From positions 62,001 through 126,000 of the forward strand of contig NZ_JAJNNZ010000004.1 in assembly GCF_022836845.1 (NCBI RefSeq): a stretch of 64,000 nt of DNA, given 5' to 3'. Below, in pieces: positions 27,470 through 36,805 of the stretch. This DNA is from Vibrio gelatinilyticus (GTDB lineage Bacteria > Pseudomonadota > Gammaproteobacteria > Enterobacterales > Vibrionaceae). The position numbers and the translations under genes are program-made. How positions within the stretch are numbered: position 1 is the stretch's first letter; every line of letters starts with the position of its first letter. The notes under the pieces are model-generated. The model did no database searches. It was not told where the DNA came from and saw only the letters and a program-made list of their open reading frames with translations.

Positions 27470-28897
27470 CTATAGACCGCCCAAGCAAATATACTTGACG
27501 TTCATATACTCATCGATTCCCTGCTTGGCACCTTCACGACCAAAACCAGATTGTTTTATGCCACCAAAAGGCGCAACTTCCGTTGATATGATCCCTTCGT
27601 TAATACCAACCATCCCATACTCTAAAGCTTCGGCTACTCGGAACGCCCGACTCAGGTTTTGTGTATAGAAATAGCTGGCAAGTCCGTAAATAGTGTCATT
27701 GGCTTGAACAATGAGATCATCTTCACTATCGAAAGTGATTATTGGGGCTACGGGACCAAAAATTTCTTGCTGCACGATATCCATTTGTGCAGTAACCCCA
27801 GTCAAAATGGTTGGCTCTAGAAACTGACCTTCTAAAGCACGTCCACCATAGGCCAAACTGGCTCCTTGATTGACTGCGGTTTCAATCATTTTAAGCACAC
27901 TTTGTTTGGCATTTTGATCAATCAGCGGGCCAATGGTTATGCCTGATTCCAGGCCATTTCCTACTTTTAACCCGCGAACAGCATCAGTGAATTTTTCGAC
28001 AAACTGTTTGTGGATCCCCCGCTGAACATAGAGTCGATTCGCACACACACAAGTTTGGCCAGCATTTCTAAATTTAGACGCGAGCGCTCCCTGAACCGCT
28101 GCATCGAGATCAGCATCGTCAAAAACAATGAATGGCGCGTTACCACCCAGTTCCATAGAGGTGCGTTTGACTGTTTCAGCGGTATGTTTGATCAGGTGAC
28201 GGCCAACTTCAGTTGACCCAGTAAACGACAATTTCTTGATGTCATTATGGCTACAAAGAATATCGCCAATCATTACTGAAGAGTGATTATTAACGACAAC
28301 CAATAGATCTTTAGGTAAACCCGCCTGATGGGCTAGTTCGGCAACTGCGTATGCTGACAACGGCGTTTGGTTAGCTGGTTTGGTAATAAAGCTGCAGCCA
28401 GCCGCCAATGCAGGGGCAGCTTTTCTGGTGATCATCGCTATGGGAAAGTTCCAAGGAGTGATCGCAGCAGCCACACCGACAGGCTGTTTGATTGTCATAA
28501 TTCGTTTATTGGCAGCTGGCGTTGGCGTGGTATCACCATAGGTGCGCTTTGCTTCTTCGGCAAACCATTGAACAAATGAAGCCCCATACATCACTTCACC
28601 TTTTGCTTCTGCTAGCGGCTTTCCTTGTTCAAGAGTCATAATTCTCGCCAAGTCATCACTGTTTTCGATGATTAGGTCATACCAACGCTTCAAAATGCTG
28701 CTTCGATTTGAGGCCGTTTGAGCGGCCCATTCTTTTTGCGCTTGTTTGGAACGTTCAATGATATCCAATAGTTCGTCAGACGATATAGATGGAATATGAG
28801 TCAGTAGTTCTTGATTTGCTGGGTTATAAACAGGTATTGCGTGATCGCTTGGCTCACAGCAAATTGAGATTAACGATTTGTTAACAATATGCTTCAT
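27470..28897 (-). CDS. gabD: Succinate-semialdehyde dehydrogenase
   Basis: 475 residues from ATG 28897, where a GGAG site is 8 bases upstream. The frame extends 69 codons further but lacks family sequence there. Conserved ALDH segments are present: [18 protein letters not shown], the catalytic glutamate in MELGGNAPF and the nucleophilic cysteine in [11 protein letters not shown]. It oxidises succinate semialdehyde to succinate, feeding GABA nitrogen and carbon into the TCA cycle. It is the first gene of the gabD-gabT unit and divergent from the TRAP transporter genes. Confidence 0.9.
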   Translation of the reverse strand: MKHIVNKSLISICCEPSDHAIPVYNPANQELLTHIPSISSDELLDIIERSKQAQKEWAAQTASNRSSILKRWYDLIIENSDDLARIMTLEQGKPLAEAKGEVMYGASFVQWFAEEAKRTYGDTTPTPAANKRIMTIKQPVGVAAAITPWNFPIAMITRKAAPALAAGCSFITKPANQTPLSAYAVAELAHQAGLPKDLLVVVNNHSSVMIGDILCSHNDIKKLSFTGSTEVGRHLIKHTAETVKRTSMELGGNAPFIVFDDADLDAAVQGALASKFRNAGQTCVCANRLYVQRGIHKQFVEKFTDAVRGLKVGNGLESGITIGPLIDQNAKQSVLKMIETAVNQGASLAYGGRALEGQFLEPTILTGVTAQMDIVQQEIFGPVAPIITFDSEDDLIVQANDTIYGLASYFYTQNLSRAFRVAEALEYGMVGINEGIISTEVAPFGGIKQSGFGREGAKQGIDEYMNVKYICLGGL

Positions 28898-28980
28898 TGA
28901 TTGGCTCCATGTATCCATTTGCATGTAAAGATAATAGAAATAGATTGTTAAATATTTTAGAGCCAGATGCGAGTTTCCTA

Positions 28981-29008
28981 TGGTACCAACGGTTTCATGC
29001 TGGTACCA
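28981..29008. promoter_or_regulatory. Direct repeat of TGGTACCA, probable MocR operator
   Basis: Two perfect copies of the palindromic octamer TGGTACCA begin at 28981 and 29001, exactly 20 bp apart (about two helical turns), in the region shared by gabD and dctP. MocR/GabR proteins bind direct repeats (ATACCA in Bacillus GabR). Use by the nearby MocR protein is inferred. Confidence 0.65.
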
Positions 29009-29130
29009 CACGAAGTTGCAATCTGGTTCTAACACGAAAATTTTCAACCTCCTATATTGAGTGATGAAACATTTATGCAACATTTCAAGTGGGCGTAAAT
29101 ACACTCAAGTACATGCAACGGGGAAGAAAA

Positions 29131-30147
29131 ATGTCGAATAATAAAGGAAAGAAACTATTAAGTAGTTTGCTTGCAGCAGCGATTGGTGTGACCTCTTTAG
29201 CGGCTTCAGCAGCAAGTTACGCGGCAGAGTACAACTGGCGTTTCGCTAATCTTTATGGGCGTGGTACCGCCTACGGTGAGGTCTATGAAAATTTAGCAAA
29301 CAATATTGAGAAAATGTCTAACGGTCGCATCGAAGTTCAAGTTCTGTATTCTGGCGAAGGTGTTGGCACTAGTGGCATTTTATCTTCCGTTAAATCAGGC
29401 CTGGTAACGATGGGGGCTCCATTCCAATCAATGCATGCGGGTGAATTACCGGCAGGTGTTGTAGAGATCGGCCTTCCTGGCGGCACGGCAGACGTAGGCA
29501 AACTAAGCACATTGTTCCATGAAAAAGGCTGGTCTGAGACACTAAAAGCGGCTTACGGCTCTCAAGGGATGACCTGGCTTGACCCTTATATTCAGCCTGC
29601 GGTTTATATCATCTCGAAAAAAGAGATCACCTCTATTGAAGACTTCAAAGGTATGAAAATCCGTGCTCCAGGCGCTTACGGTAAGTTCTTGCGTAATCTA
29701 GGCGCATCACCAGTGACACTATCTTGGAGCGAAATCTATACTTCGTTAGCAACGGGCGTGATTGATGCGTCAATCGGTTCTAATATGATTGACCATCGTG
29801 ATGGTAACCATGTAGAAGTTGCTAAGTTCATGTACCCACTGCCATTGGCAGGTGCGCAAGTGTTGCCAATTGTTGTAAATACAAAAGAGTACAACAAGCT
29901 ACCTGACGATCTTCAAGCTATCGTGAAAGCAGCAACGACGATTCATGCACAAGAGCAAATGACTAAATCAATCTTGTGGGAGTCTCAAGCAGTTGCACAA
30001 ATGGAAGAGAAAGGTCTTCAGTGGAGCCCACAACCGTCGGCAGCTGACTTCACAGCATGGAAAAATGCAGGAAAATCTCTTGCGAAAGAATATGCAGATC
30101 AAGACAAATACTCTAAACAGTTAATCGAACAACTAGAAAGCCTATAA
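29131..30147 (+). CDS. dctP: TRAP transporter solute-binding protein, DctP family
   Basis: 338 residues from ATG 29131 with GGGGAAG a few bases upstream; the longer frame lacks a signal peptide at its start. The signal peptide covers residues 1-33 (cleavage near SYAA before EYNWRFA). Family features include KMSNGRIEVQVLYSGEG and the conserved FKGMKIRAPG. It captures a carboxylate-bearing solute in the periplasm for the DctQM permease. The divergent gab genes suggest an amino-acid-like or omega-amino acid substrate, but this is inference. An attenuator-like hairpin follows. Confidence 0.88.
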   Translation: MSNNKGKKLLSSLLAAAIGVTSLAASAASYAAEYNWRFANLYGRGTAYGEVYENLANNIEKMSNGRIEVQVLYSGEGVGTSGILSSVKSGLVTMGAPFQSMHAGELPAGVVEIGLPGGTADVGKLSTLFHEKGWSETLKAAYGSQGMTWLDPYIQPAVYIISKKEITSIEDFKGMKIRAPGAYGKFLRNLGASPVTLSWSEIYTSLATGVIDASIGSNMIDHRDGNHVEVAKFMYPLPLAGAQVLPIVVNTKEYNKLPDDLQAIVKAATTIHAQEQMTKSILWESQAVAQMEEKGLQWSPQPSAADFTAWKNAGKSLAKEYADQDKYSKQLIEQLESL

Positions 30148-30160
30148 CTTAGGCGCTTTA

Positions 30161-30192
30161 AAAGGTGAACCCAGGGTTCACCTTTTTCTTTT
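30161..30192 (+). terminator. Intra-operon attenuator between dctP and dctQ
   Basis: 11-bp perfect stem AAAGGTGAACC/GGTTCACCTTT with a 3-base loop, followed by a T-rich tract. The next gene starts 15 bases later, so this likely gives more binding protein than permease. Confidence 0.82.
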
Positions 30193-30207
30193 TTCCAGGA
30201 GGCAGTG

Positions 30208-30879
30208 ATGTTGGAAAGAACCTTAGTAGTTTATTGCCGCAGCGTTCGTTATGTGGTTTGGGGGATTGGACGCTCTGTCTCCTTGTTAATGCCGTTACTC
30301 GCGAGTGTGGTTGCGTTCGAAGTATTTGCTCGATACGTAATGAATACCCCAACAATTTGGGCGTATGACACGTCATTATTTATTTTTGGTTATATATCGG
30401 CTTTGGGCGGCGCCTATGCCCAGCAAAAGCAATCCCACATTAACGTCGACATTCTTTATCTAAAAGTCCCTATCGTAATTCGTCGTTGTTTCAGCATATT
30501 GACCATCGTATTAGCGGTGGGATTTTTAATTGTTATGACCAAATTGTGTTTTGAAAAATTCCTAGAAACCTATGAATACGGTTTTAGACGCCAATCAGAA
30601 TGGGCTCCTAGAGTTGACCATTTTTGGTTGATGATGGCCGTAGCGTCTTTAATCTTTATCGCTGAATACTCTGTTCAGTTTATTGGTCATGTATTTGCCT
30701 TGATCACAAAAAGAGAGTTGATTCCCGGCGCATACAAAGAGCATGAACATGCAGCGCAGCATCAACCAGACAATGCAGATACTAAGCAAGCCAATAAGAG
30801 CGACAATGAAGAAGCATTAACGGCCAAACACGCTGTTGCCACAGATAATATAGTAGTAGGGGGTTCACGTGGGAATTGA
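30208..30879 (+). CDS. dctQ: TRAP transporter small permease, DctQ
   Basis: 223 residues from ATG 30208 with CAGGAGG at 30196-30202. Four hydrophobic segments and the motif ARYVMNTPTIWAYD match the small TRAP membrane subunit. The C-terminal 45 residues are an unusual hydrophilic tail rich in His, Gln, Asn and Asp, of unknown role. It forms the membrane complex with DctM and overlaps it by 11 bases. Confidence 0.85.
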   Translation: MLERTLVVYCRSVRYVVWGIGRSVSLLMPLLASVVAFEVFARYVMNTPTIWAYDTSLFIFGYISALGGAYAQQKQSHINVDILYLKVPIVIRRCFSILTIVLAVGFLIVMTKLCFEKFLETYEYGFRRQSEWAPRVDHFWLMMAVASLIFIAEYSVQFIGHVFALITKRELIPGAYKEHEHAAQHQPDNADTKQANKSDNEEALTAKHAVATDNIVVGGSRGN

Positions 30880-32188
30880 AGTACTAACTCTGGTTTTACT
30901 TGGCTGCATATTGGTCATGTTCGCATTGGGTGCGCAAGTTGGCCTGGCTTTAGCGGGAATCGCGATGGGAGTTGGGTACATGACATGGGGAGAAGCGCTC
31001 TTCAACATTATCCCTACGACAGTAGAAGCTACCTTCTTTAGTTTTATTCTGCTTGCGATACCACTTTATATCTATATGGGCCAATTGCTTACACGTTCGG
31101 GCATCGGTGATGCCATGTTTAACGCTAGCCAATTAATGATTGGGCGGGTAAGAGGCTCTCTTGCGATTAGTGTGATTGGCGTATGTTCTATGATTGGTGC
31201 GATGGTAGGTATCATCGGAGCTGGCATCATGACGTCGAGTAGCATTGCTCTCAAGCCAATGCTTGATCGTGGCTATGATAAAAAGCTCGCATTAGGCGTG
31301 ATTATGGCTGGTGGATCGCTAGGCATTCTCATACCACCAAGTATTCCAATGATTATGTTTGCGTCTGCAACACAAAACTCTGTCGGTAGAATGTTTCTAG
31401 CGGCGATGATACCGGCACTAATTACTGTGACGCTTTTGATTGCATATGTCGTGATCAGCTGCAAACTCAATCCCAAACGCGCTCCTTTAGATGAAGAAAA
31501 TGACATTGAAGTCCCTAAAGGTTTTGAGTTGTTTAAAACCATAAGAGACGGTTTATCTTCGCTGGTACTTATTGTTGCGGTTCTTGGTAGCATTATCATG
31601 GGGATAGCAACCCCTACTGAATCTGGGGCAATTGGTGTGGTTGGTGCCATTATTTTGGCAATATTGTTTAAGCGATTCAAACCACAAATGATGCATAAAG
31701 CTGGAGTACAAACTGCACTATTAGTCAGTGTGGCGATGTGGATTATTTTAGGTGCTTCCATTTTTAGTAACTTCCATTTATTAATGGGGGTGCAAAACAT
31801 GGTGTCTAATTTTGCCACCAGTATCGACTTACCACCAATAATGATCATTATTATGTTTCAATTAATAATGCTTTTCCTTGGTTTTATCATTGATGAGTTT
31901 ATTATTGTATTGATGTGTGCACCTATATTCACTCCGGTTGCGGTCACCCTTGGCTATGATCCAATTTGGTTTGGTGTTTTGATGATATTAAATATTGTTA
32001 TCGCGGTACAAACACCTCCCTACGGCTTTGCACTGTTTTATCTAAAGGGCATAGCGCCAAAAGGCGTCACAATGATGGATATCTATCGTTCGGTCACCCC
32101 TTTTATTGTCGTTCAACTTGCTGTACTAATTATCTGTATGGTATTTCCAGAGCTTGTTTTATGGTTGCCTAACAAAGTAATGAATTAA
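30869..32188 (+). CDS. dctM: TRAP transporter large permease, DctM
   Basis: 439 residues, about 12 hydrophobic segments, starting at GTG 30869 within the end of dctQ. The conserved region GGSLGILIPPSIPMIMF is the DctM signature. It carries the sodium-coupled transport path. Together with dctP and dctQ it forms a full three-component TRAP system. A terminator follows 12 bases after the stop codon, closing the operon. Confidence 0.9.
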   Translation: MGIEVLTLVLLGCILVMFALGAQVGLALAGIAMGVGYMTWGEALFNIIPTTVEATFFSFILLAIPLYIYMGQLLTRSGIGDAMFNASQLMIGRVRGSLAISVIGVCSMIGAMVGIIGAGIMTSSSIALKPMLDRGYDKKLALGVIMAGGSLGILIPPSIPMIMFASATQNSVGRMFLAAMIPALITVTLLIAYVVISCKLNPKRAPLDEENDIEVPKGFELFKTIRDGLSSLVLIVAVLGSIIMGIATPTESGAIGVVGAIILAILFKRFKPQMMHKAGVQTALLVSVAMWIILGASIFSNFHLLMGVQNMVSNFATSIDLPPIMIIIMFQLIMLFLGFIIDEFIIVLMCAPIFTPVAVTLGYDPIWFGVLMILNIVIAVQTPPYGFALFYLKGIAPKGVTMMDIYRSVTPFIVVQLAVLIICMVFPELVLWLPNKVMN

Positions 32189-32200
32189 TACCTTTTATTT

Positions 32201-32227
32201 GGCCTCTAGCTTATTAGGGGCCTTTTT
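32201..32227 (+). terminator. Terminator after the TRAP operon
   Basis: GGCCTCTA pairs with TAGGGGCC (one wobble) across a 6-base loop, followed by TTTTT. Confidence 0.8.
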
Positions 32228-32339
32228 GATGGCTTATAGGAGGCTTATCAAACGAATCACCTGAAGTGCTAACCCAAAGAGCTGTTGGTTAACTGAGTTC
32301 TCAGGATATCTACACATATATATCTAAATGGAGAATAAA

Positions 32340-34877
32340 ATGAAGCTGTCAACGCTCGTGCCAATAATTATTGGTAGCGCCATGTCTGCCTCTGTATATG
32401 CAGACGTAATATTTGAAGATAACTTTGATTCCGGGGTATCTAATTGGGATAGCTCTGGAAATGTACAAACAGATTCTAGTTACAGTCAAGCAGGGCTTTC
32501 TGCTTATTTAAAGGAAACTGGACAGATATCGAGAACCGTTGATATTTCCAGTGCTAATAATGTGTCTCTTTCATTTGCGATGGCATCAAGGCTATTGGAA
32601 GATAGTGACTATTGCTATGCCGAATACTCAACAAATGGTGGGGCGACGTATAGCATTATTGCCTCCCTTGGTAATGGGCAGGATAACGCGACGTTTTATC
32701 CTAGTGTGCAAGCAATCAGTGATTCGGCTGATAGCGTGACTATTCGATTCAGAGCCAGCGCAGGTACGGCGGATCACTGTTATATCGATGATGTTGTGCT
32801 TCAAGGCGACATGGGGCAGGTTGTAGAGCAGCCAGTCATTGACGTGGAGGACTCTTTGTCATTTGGTAGTATCACCATTGGTAACCAGGCTAATAAGACG
32901 CTGGTTGTCGCTAACGCTGGTCAGCAACCCCTTTTTATCTCTTCTATCTCAAATTTGAGCGGCGACTTTGCTGTTCTTAATGACCAATGCTCTAATACCA
33001 ACGTAGCAGCATCGAGCGCTTGTAATATCGAACTGGCATTCAATCCACAAAGCCTTGGCACTCAAAGCACTTCTCTTGATGTAAACTCTAACGACCCGGC
33101 GAATCCGACTGCCACGGTCGCTATTTCAGGCTATGGCAGCCAGGATCAAAGCCAAGGTTACATCGAAAACTATCAACCGCTTTCTGGCAGTGGTGTAGTA
33201 TCGAGAAGCGAGTTGACTTATCAGCAGTTGAATGGCGGGAATGTCACTCAGTTGGTGTCCAACCAGGCATTTGCTTTGCCGGAACAAGCCGCTCAGCCTG
33301 AACATCAATTCGAGGGGCGCATAACCTTAAATAATCCTGAAAGTGCAGGAGTCGGGCAGTTTACAGAGCATGAAGATACTTATAGATATACATCAAATGC
33401 CGATGACCCGCGTAAACATATCCCTCCATTTTCGTATGACTTCGTGCAAACGGGCACGCACCTTATTCCGGTACAACGTGGTATTCAGTTGAACTCCCAT
33501 GAGTATTGGGAGTACATTTTGGAACCTGGCCGAGTTTGGAAAGAAACGAGTGATAATGGTAAATCAAGAGCCTCAATTCCATTCTCGCTAATGCAGAAAA
33601 ACTCTAACTGTGTTCATAATGGGCTTATGACTTTCACCTTTGATAACTCGTCAATGAGTGATGTCGCTTATCAAATTGCTTCAGAAACATGCTTGTACTA
33701 CAAGTTCGATATGTGGGGAAGTGTAGCTGCGACTTATCAGCCACAATCGGTCACAAATAGTTTAGACATCAAGCAAGCGCATCAAGCCTATGAAGCGAGT
33801 AAAATTCAAACAAAACCCATTGAAGAGCTGGTATCAGATTTTCCTTCATCAAATATCGATGTGGCGAACTTTGGTCATTCTTCTGAAGTCTCTCCAGAAC
33901 ATATGACACTCTATGGAGTCTTTGTAGACGATGTCCATTATGTTGGTGGCTGCGGAACCAGGCAAGGGCTTCACCCTTATTGTGAACGCTTAAGAGTGCC
34001 TTCTTATTCAACGGCTAAAACAGCGCTTGCTGGCACGGCTTCGATGAGGCTGGAGCTGCTTTATCCAGGTTATATGCAAAGTGACTTAACTGACTTAATT
34101 CCAGAAGCAGCGGCTGATCCTGAGGGAGACTGGTTAGACGTCACTCCTGATAATGCGATCGATATGGCCACGGGTAACTACAGATTATCGTCAGGCTATT
34201 TAAGTGACGAGTATTCGACAGCCAATGACACAGGTTTCTTTTTGGTACTTGATCACAATGGTAAACTTGACTACTCAGTCAGTCGTTATCCTAGAAAGGC
34301 GCAACCAGGGACTTTCTTTAATTACCATACAACCGATACCTATATCGCTACGGTTGCCGCGCAGAACTTTGTAAAAGCTGAGCGAGGGCAGTCTGCAGAT
34401 GTTTTCGCTGACATTATCGTTAACGATATTTGGAAGCCACTCAATGTTGATCTTGGGACACAAGATACACGCAGAACCTATGACTCTGTGGCAATGCCTT
34501 TTGGTGGCTACGGATTGACTTACCTTCGTGATGACATCATTAAAATCACCAAGTTTACCAGTATCGATCGAGGTCAAATAAACGGCCAACAGATGCTTGA
34601 TGCCGCTGAATTGGAAATCGCTCTATTTGCTGATCCGACATCACCTCCGTTGGACGTTAGATCAGATAGCAAATACTACAGTAATAGTGTTTGGTCTAAG
34701 CTGAAAACTTTACCGGGTGGTTGTGAGCAACACGTCCCTTATATGTCAGGTTATGGGGGCATACAGTTTGTTATGCTGCCAAACGATGTGATTTACTACT
34801 ATGTTAGTGATAACAACGAGTTCGCATGGGACCTTGCACTGCAAGAAGGCGCAAAAATCAGCCCTTACTGTCAGTAG
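32340..34877 (+). CDS. Secreted multidomain serine hydrolase of the beta-lactamase/NylB (S12) superfamily
   Basis: 845 residues from ATG 32340 (GGAGAA just upstream). A signal peptide ends near VYA. Residues about 25-155 resemble a jelly-roll domain (FEDNFDSGVSNWDSSG start). Residues about 165-265 match an ASPM-SPD-2-Hydin type repeat (SLSFGSITIGNQANKTL). The C-terminal half carries SxxK as S557-T-A-K560 (SYSTAKTALAG) and the motif PGTFFNYHTTDTY with the catalytic tyrosine, as in 6-aminohexanoate-dimer hydrolase and beta-lactamase-like esterases. The substrate is unknown. It stands alone with its own terminator. Confidence 0.72.
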   Translation: MKLSTLVPIIIGSAMSASVYADVIFEDNFDSGVSNWDSSGNVQTDSSYSQAGLSAYLKETGQISRTVDISSANNVSLSFAMASRLLEDSDYCYAEYSTNGGATYSIIASLGNGQDNATFYPSVQAISDSADSVTIRFRASAGTADHCYIDDVVLQGDMGQVVEQPVIDVEDSLSFGSITIGNQANKTLVVANAGQQPLFISSISNLSGDFAVLNDQCSNTNVAASSACNIELAFNPQSLGTQSTSLDVNSNDPANPTATVAISGYGSQDQSQGYIENYQPLSGSGVVSRSELTYQQLNGGNVTQLVSNQAFALPEQAAQPEHQFEGRITLNNPESAGVGQFTEHEDTYRYTSNADDPRKHIPPFSYDFVQTGTHLIPVQRGIQLNSHEYWEYILEPGRVWKETSDNGKSRASIPFSLMQKNSNCVHNGLMTFTFDNSSMSDVAYQIASETCLYYKFDMWGSVAATYQPQSVTNSLDIKQAHQAYEASKIQTKPIEELVSDFPSSNIDVANFGHSSEVSPEHMTLYGVFVDDVHYVGGCGTRQGLHPYCERLRVPSYSTAKTALAGTASMRLELLYPGYMQSDLTDLIPEAAADPEGDWLDVTPDNAIDMATGNYRLSSGYLSDEYSTANDTGFFLVLDHNGKLDYSVSRYPRKAQPGTFFNYHTTDTYIATVAAQNFVKAERGQSADVFADIIVNDIWKPLNVDLGTQDTRRTYDSVAMPFGGYGLTYLRDDIIKITKFTSIDRGQINGQQMLDAAELEIALFADPTSPPLDVRSDSKYYSNSVWSKLKTLPGGCEQHVPYMSGYGGIQFVMLPNDVIYYYVSDNNEFAWDLALQEGAKISPYCQ

Positions 34878-34898
34878 ATTACTGGCGATGTAAACTGG

Positions 34899-34926
34899 AA
34901 GAGTGCGCTTACGCACTCTTTTTTTA
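34899..34926 (+). terminator. Terminator after the secreted hydrolase gene
   Basis: AAGAGTGCG-CTTA-CGCACTCTT stem followed by a run of seven or more T residues. Confidence 0.92.
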
Positions 34927-35215
34927 TGGTTATTTTCAGTGTGAATACTTAATTATCGAAAAGAATTAAGTAGATTGCATGGTTTATAAATTTGCGACTT
35001 TGGTCGAAATATTCAACAGTTATTTATGCTGGAGGATGGGGGTTTTGTGACTATTTTGGTGTGTTTATTTTTACTAGGAGAATAAGTCTCTCTTTGTTAC
35101 ACTCGCCATCATAAAAAGTAACAATAAGATTACATCCCCAGAAACTGCTCCTATCTCTAGTACCCTACATGCTGGAATGGCGAGCGCTCAACTTATTAGA
35201 GGTCCCTAACCGATC
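34927..35215. other. Intergenic region upstream of the GAPDH gene
   Basis: About 290 bases, presumably with the promoter of the next gene. No distinctive operator was recognised. AGAGG at 35198-35202 is the likely ribosome binding site, with a rather long spacing. Confidence 0.4.
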
Positions 35216-36670
35216 ATGAGCACAATTGACATCTCGCATTCTGAAAAACATCAGAAACAATGGCAAGAAAATCAAACGACCGCTGAAACTATCTCCCCGA
35301 TACTAGGTCGACTTTACAGAGACAAAGGGGTTGAAGTACTACTTTTCGGCAAGACTCTGGTGAACGCATCAATTATTGATATCATCAAAACTCACAGACT
35401 CTCTCGCCACTACACTGACCTTTCAATCCACTTGAACCAAACTGCCCCAATTATCGAAACCCTTGCTAGCCTAAATCTTTCGCCTTGTTGTATCGACGTC
35501 GGCCAACTTGCGGCACAGTATTGGGCATCAAATACGAATACTGACAATCTTGCTGATTTTTTGATGACGGCATTATGTCAAAGTATTGAAAGTAACCAAT
35601 CTGTAGAACCTAGAGATGTCGTTCTTTATGGATTTGGCCGAATCGGACGTTTGCTAACGCGTATCTTGGTTGAAAAGAGTGGTTCCGGTTATCCATTGCG
35701 CTTACGTGCGATTGTCGTGCGCGGTGGTCGCGAGGGCGACTTACAAAAACGTGCGAGTCTACTTCGCCGTGATTCAGTTCATGGCCAGTTTAATGGCAGC
35801 ATCCTTGTTGATGAAGAGTCTAAAGCACTGATTGTCAACGGTAATTATATCCAGATTATCTACGCAAATGGTCCAAGTGAAGTGGACTATAGCCAGTACG
35901 GAATCGAAAACGCTCTGGTCGTCGACAACACTGGCGTGTGGCGTGATGCTGAAGGTCTAGGGCAGCACTTAGGCTGTAATGGGGCGTCGAAAGTTCTGCT
36001 TACAGCGCCTGGTAAAGGTGAAATCAAGAATATCGTATTTGGTGTCAATCATTCGACAATCGAAGAGTCAGATTCAATTGTATCGGCAGCAAGCTGCACA
36101 ACAAATGCAATTACACCAACGCTTAAAGCGATCAACGACAAATATGGCATCATATCTGGTCATATTGAAACGGTTCATTCATATACCAATGATCAAAACC
36201 TCATTGATAATTACCACTCTGGCGATCGTCGCGGACGTTCTGCTTCATTAAATATGGTATTAACATCGACCGGGGCAGCGAAAGCCGTGTCAAAAGCATT
36301 GCCTGAGCTCGAAGGGAAACTCAGTGGTAATGCCATCCGAGTTCCTACCCCGAACGTCTCTATGGCCGTTGCAAATTTAAACCTGGAAACGGAAACGGAC
36401 AAAGAGTCACTCAATACCTATTTGCGTGAAGTTTCATTGAGCTCAGAGCTTTCTGCTCAGATCGACTATACCGATTCAACAGAAGTGGTATCAACTGATC
36501 TGGTTGGTGCTCGTCACCCTGGTGTGGTTGATGGTCAGGCAACAATTGCAGAAGGGAATCGCTGTGTTTTGTACATTTGGTATGACAATGAATTTGGTTA
36601 TAGCTGCCAGGTTGTTCATTGTATGGAACAGATGATGGGCGTGAAATACGAAACGTATCCGGCGCTCTAA
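35216..36670 (+). CDS. Glyceraldehyde-3-phosphate dehydrogenase, N-terminally extended form
   Basis: 484 residues. The GAPDH core begins near residue 137 with DVVLYGFGRIGRLLTRIL (Rossmann motif). The catalytic cysteine is in AASCTTNAITP and the C-terminal WYDNEFGYSCQ motif is intact. About 135 extra N-terminal residues precede the core, helical and of unknown role; such long forms are known in Vibrio and relatives beside the ordinary GapA. It should oxidise glyceraldehyde-3-phosphate or a related aldehyde phosphate. Regulation is not evident. It has its own terminator. Confidence 0.85.
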   Translation: MSTIDISHSEKHQKQWQENQTTAETISPILGRLYRDKGVEVLLFGKTLVNASIIDIIKTHRLSRHYTDLSIHLNQTAPIIETLASLNLSPCCIDVGQLAAQYWASNTNTDNLADFLMTALCQSIESNQSVEPRDVVLYGFGRIGRLLTRILVEKSGSGYPLRLRAIVVRGGREGDLQKRASLLRRDSVHGQFNGSILVDEESKALIVNGNYIQIIYANGPSEVDYSQYGIENALVVDNTGVWRDAEGLGQHLGCNGASKVLLTAPGKGEIKNIVFGVNHSTIEESDSIVSAASCTTNAITPTLKAINDKYGIISGHIETVHSYTNDQNLIDNYHSGDRRGRSASLNMVLTSTGAAKAVSKALPELEGKLSGNAIRVPTPNVSMAVANLNLETETDKESLNTYLREVSLSSELSAQIDYTDSTEVVSTDLVGARHPGVVDGQATIAEGNRCVLYIWYDNEFGYSCQVVHCMEQMMGVKYETYPAL

Positions 36671-36698
36671 CCCGATATTTTGGATTAGTTCAAATAGT

Positions 36699-36727
36699 AA
36701 AACGGCTCTGATTAGGAGCCGTTTTTT
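36699..36727 (+). terminator. Terminator after the GAPDH gene
   Basis: AAAACGGCTC pairs perfectly with GAGCCGTTTT across a 7-base loop, followed by more T residues. On the minus strand it can also serve the convergent amylase gene. Confidence 0.9.
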
Positions 36728-36805
36728 ATAGAACGTTGGCGAGAAAACCCAATGTTCAGCTCTGCTGTCGCTAGGTAGTTCACTGAAATAAACTAATCTC
36801 TCGGC

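Noticed and set aside
30165..30368. 67-aa open frame at the start of dctQ
   Set aside because: It begins in the attenuator hairpin and overlaps dctQ in another frame; dctQ has the better start and family match.
31273..31848. 191-aa minus-strand open frame
   Set aside because: Antisense to dctM; the hydrophobic composition mirrors the membrane protein on the other strand.
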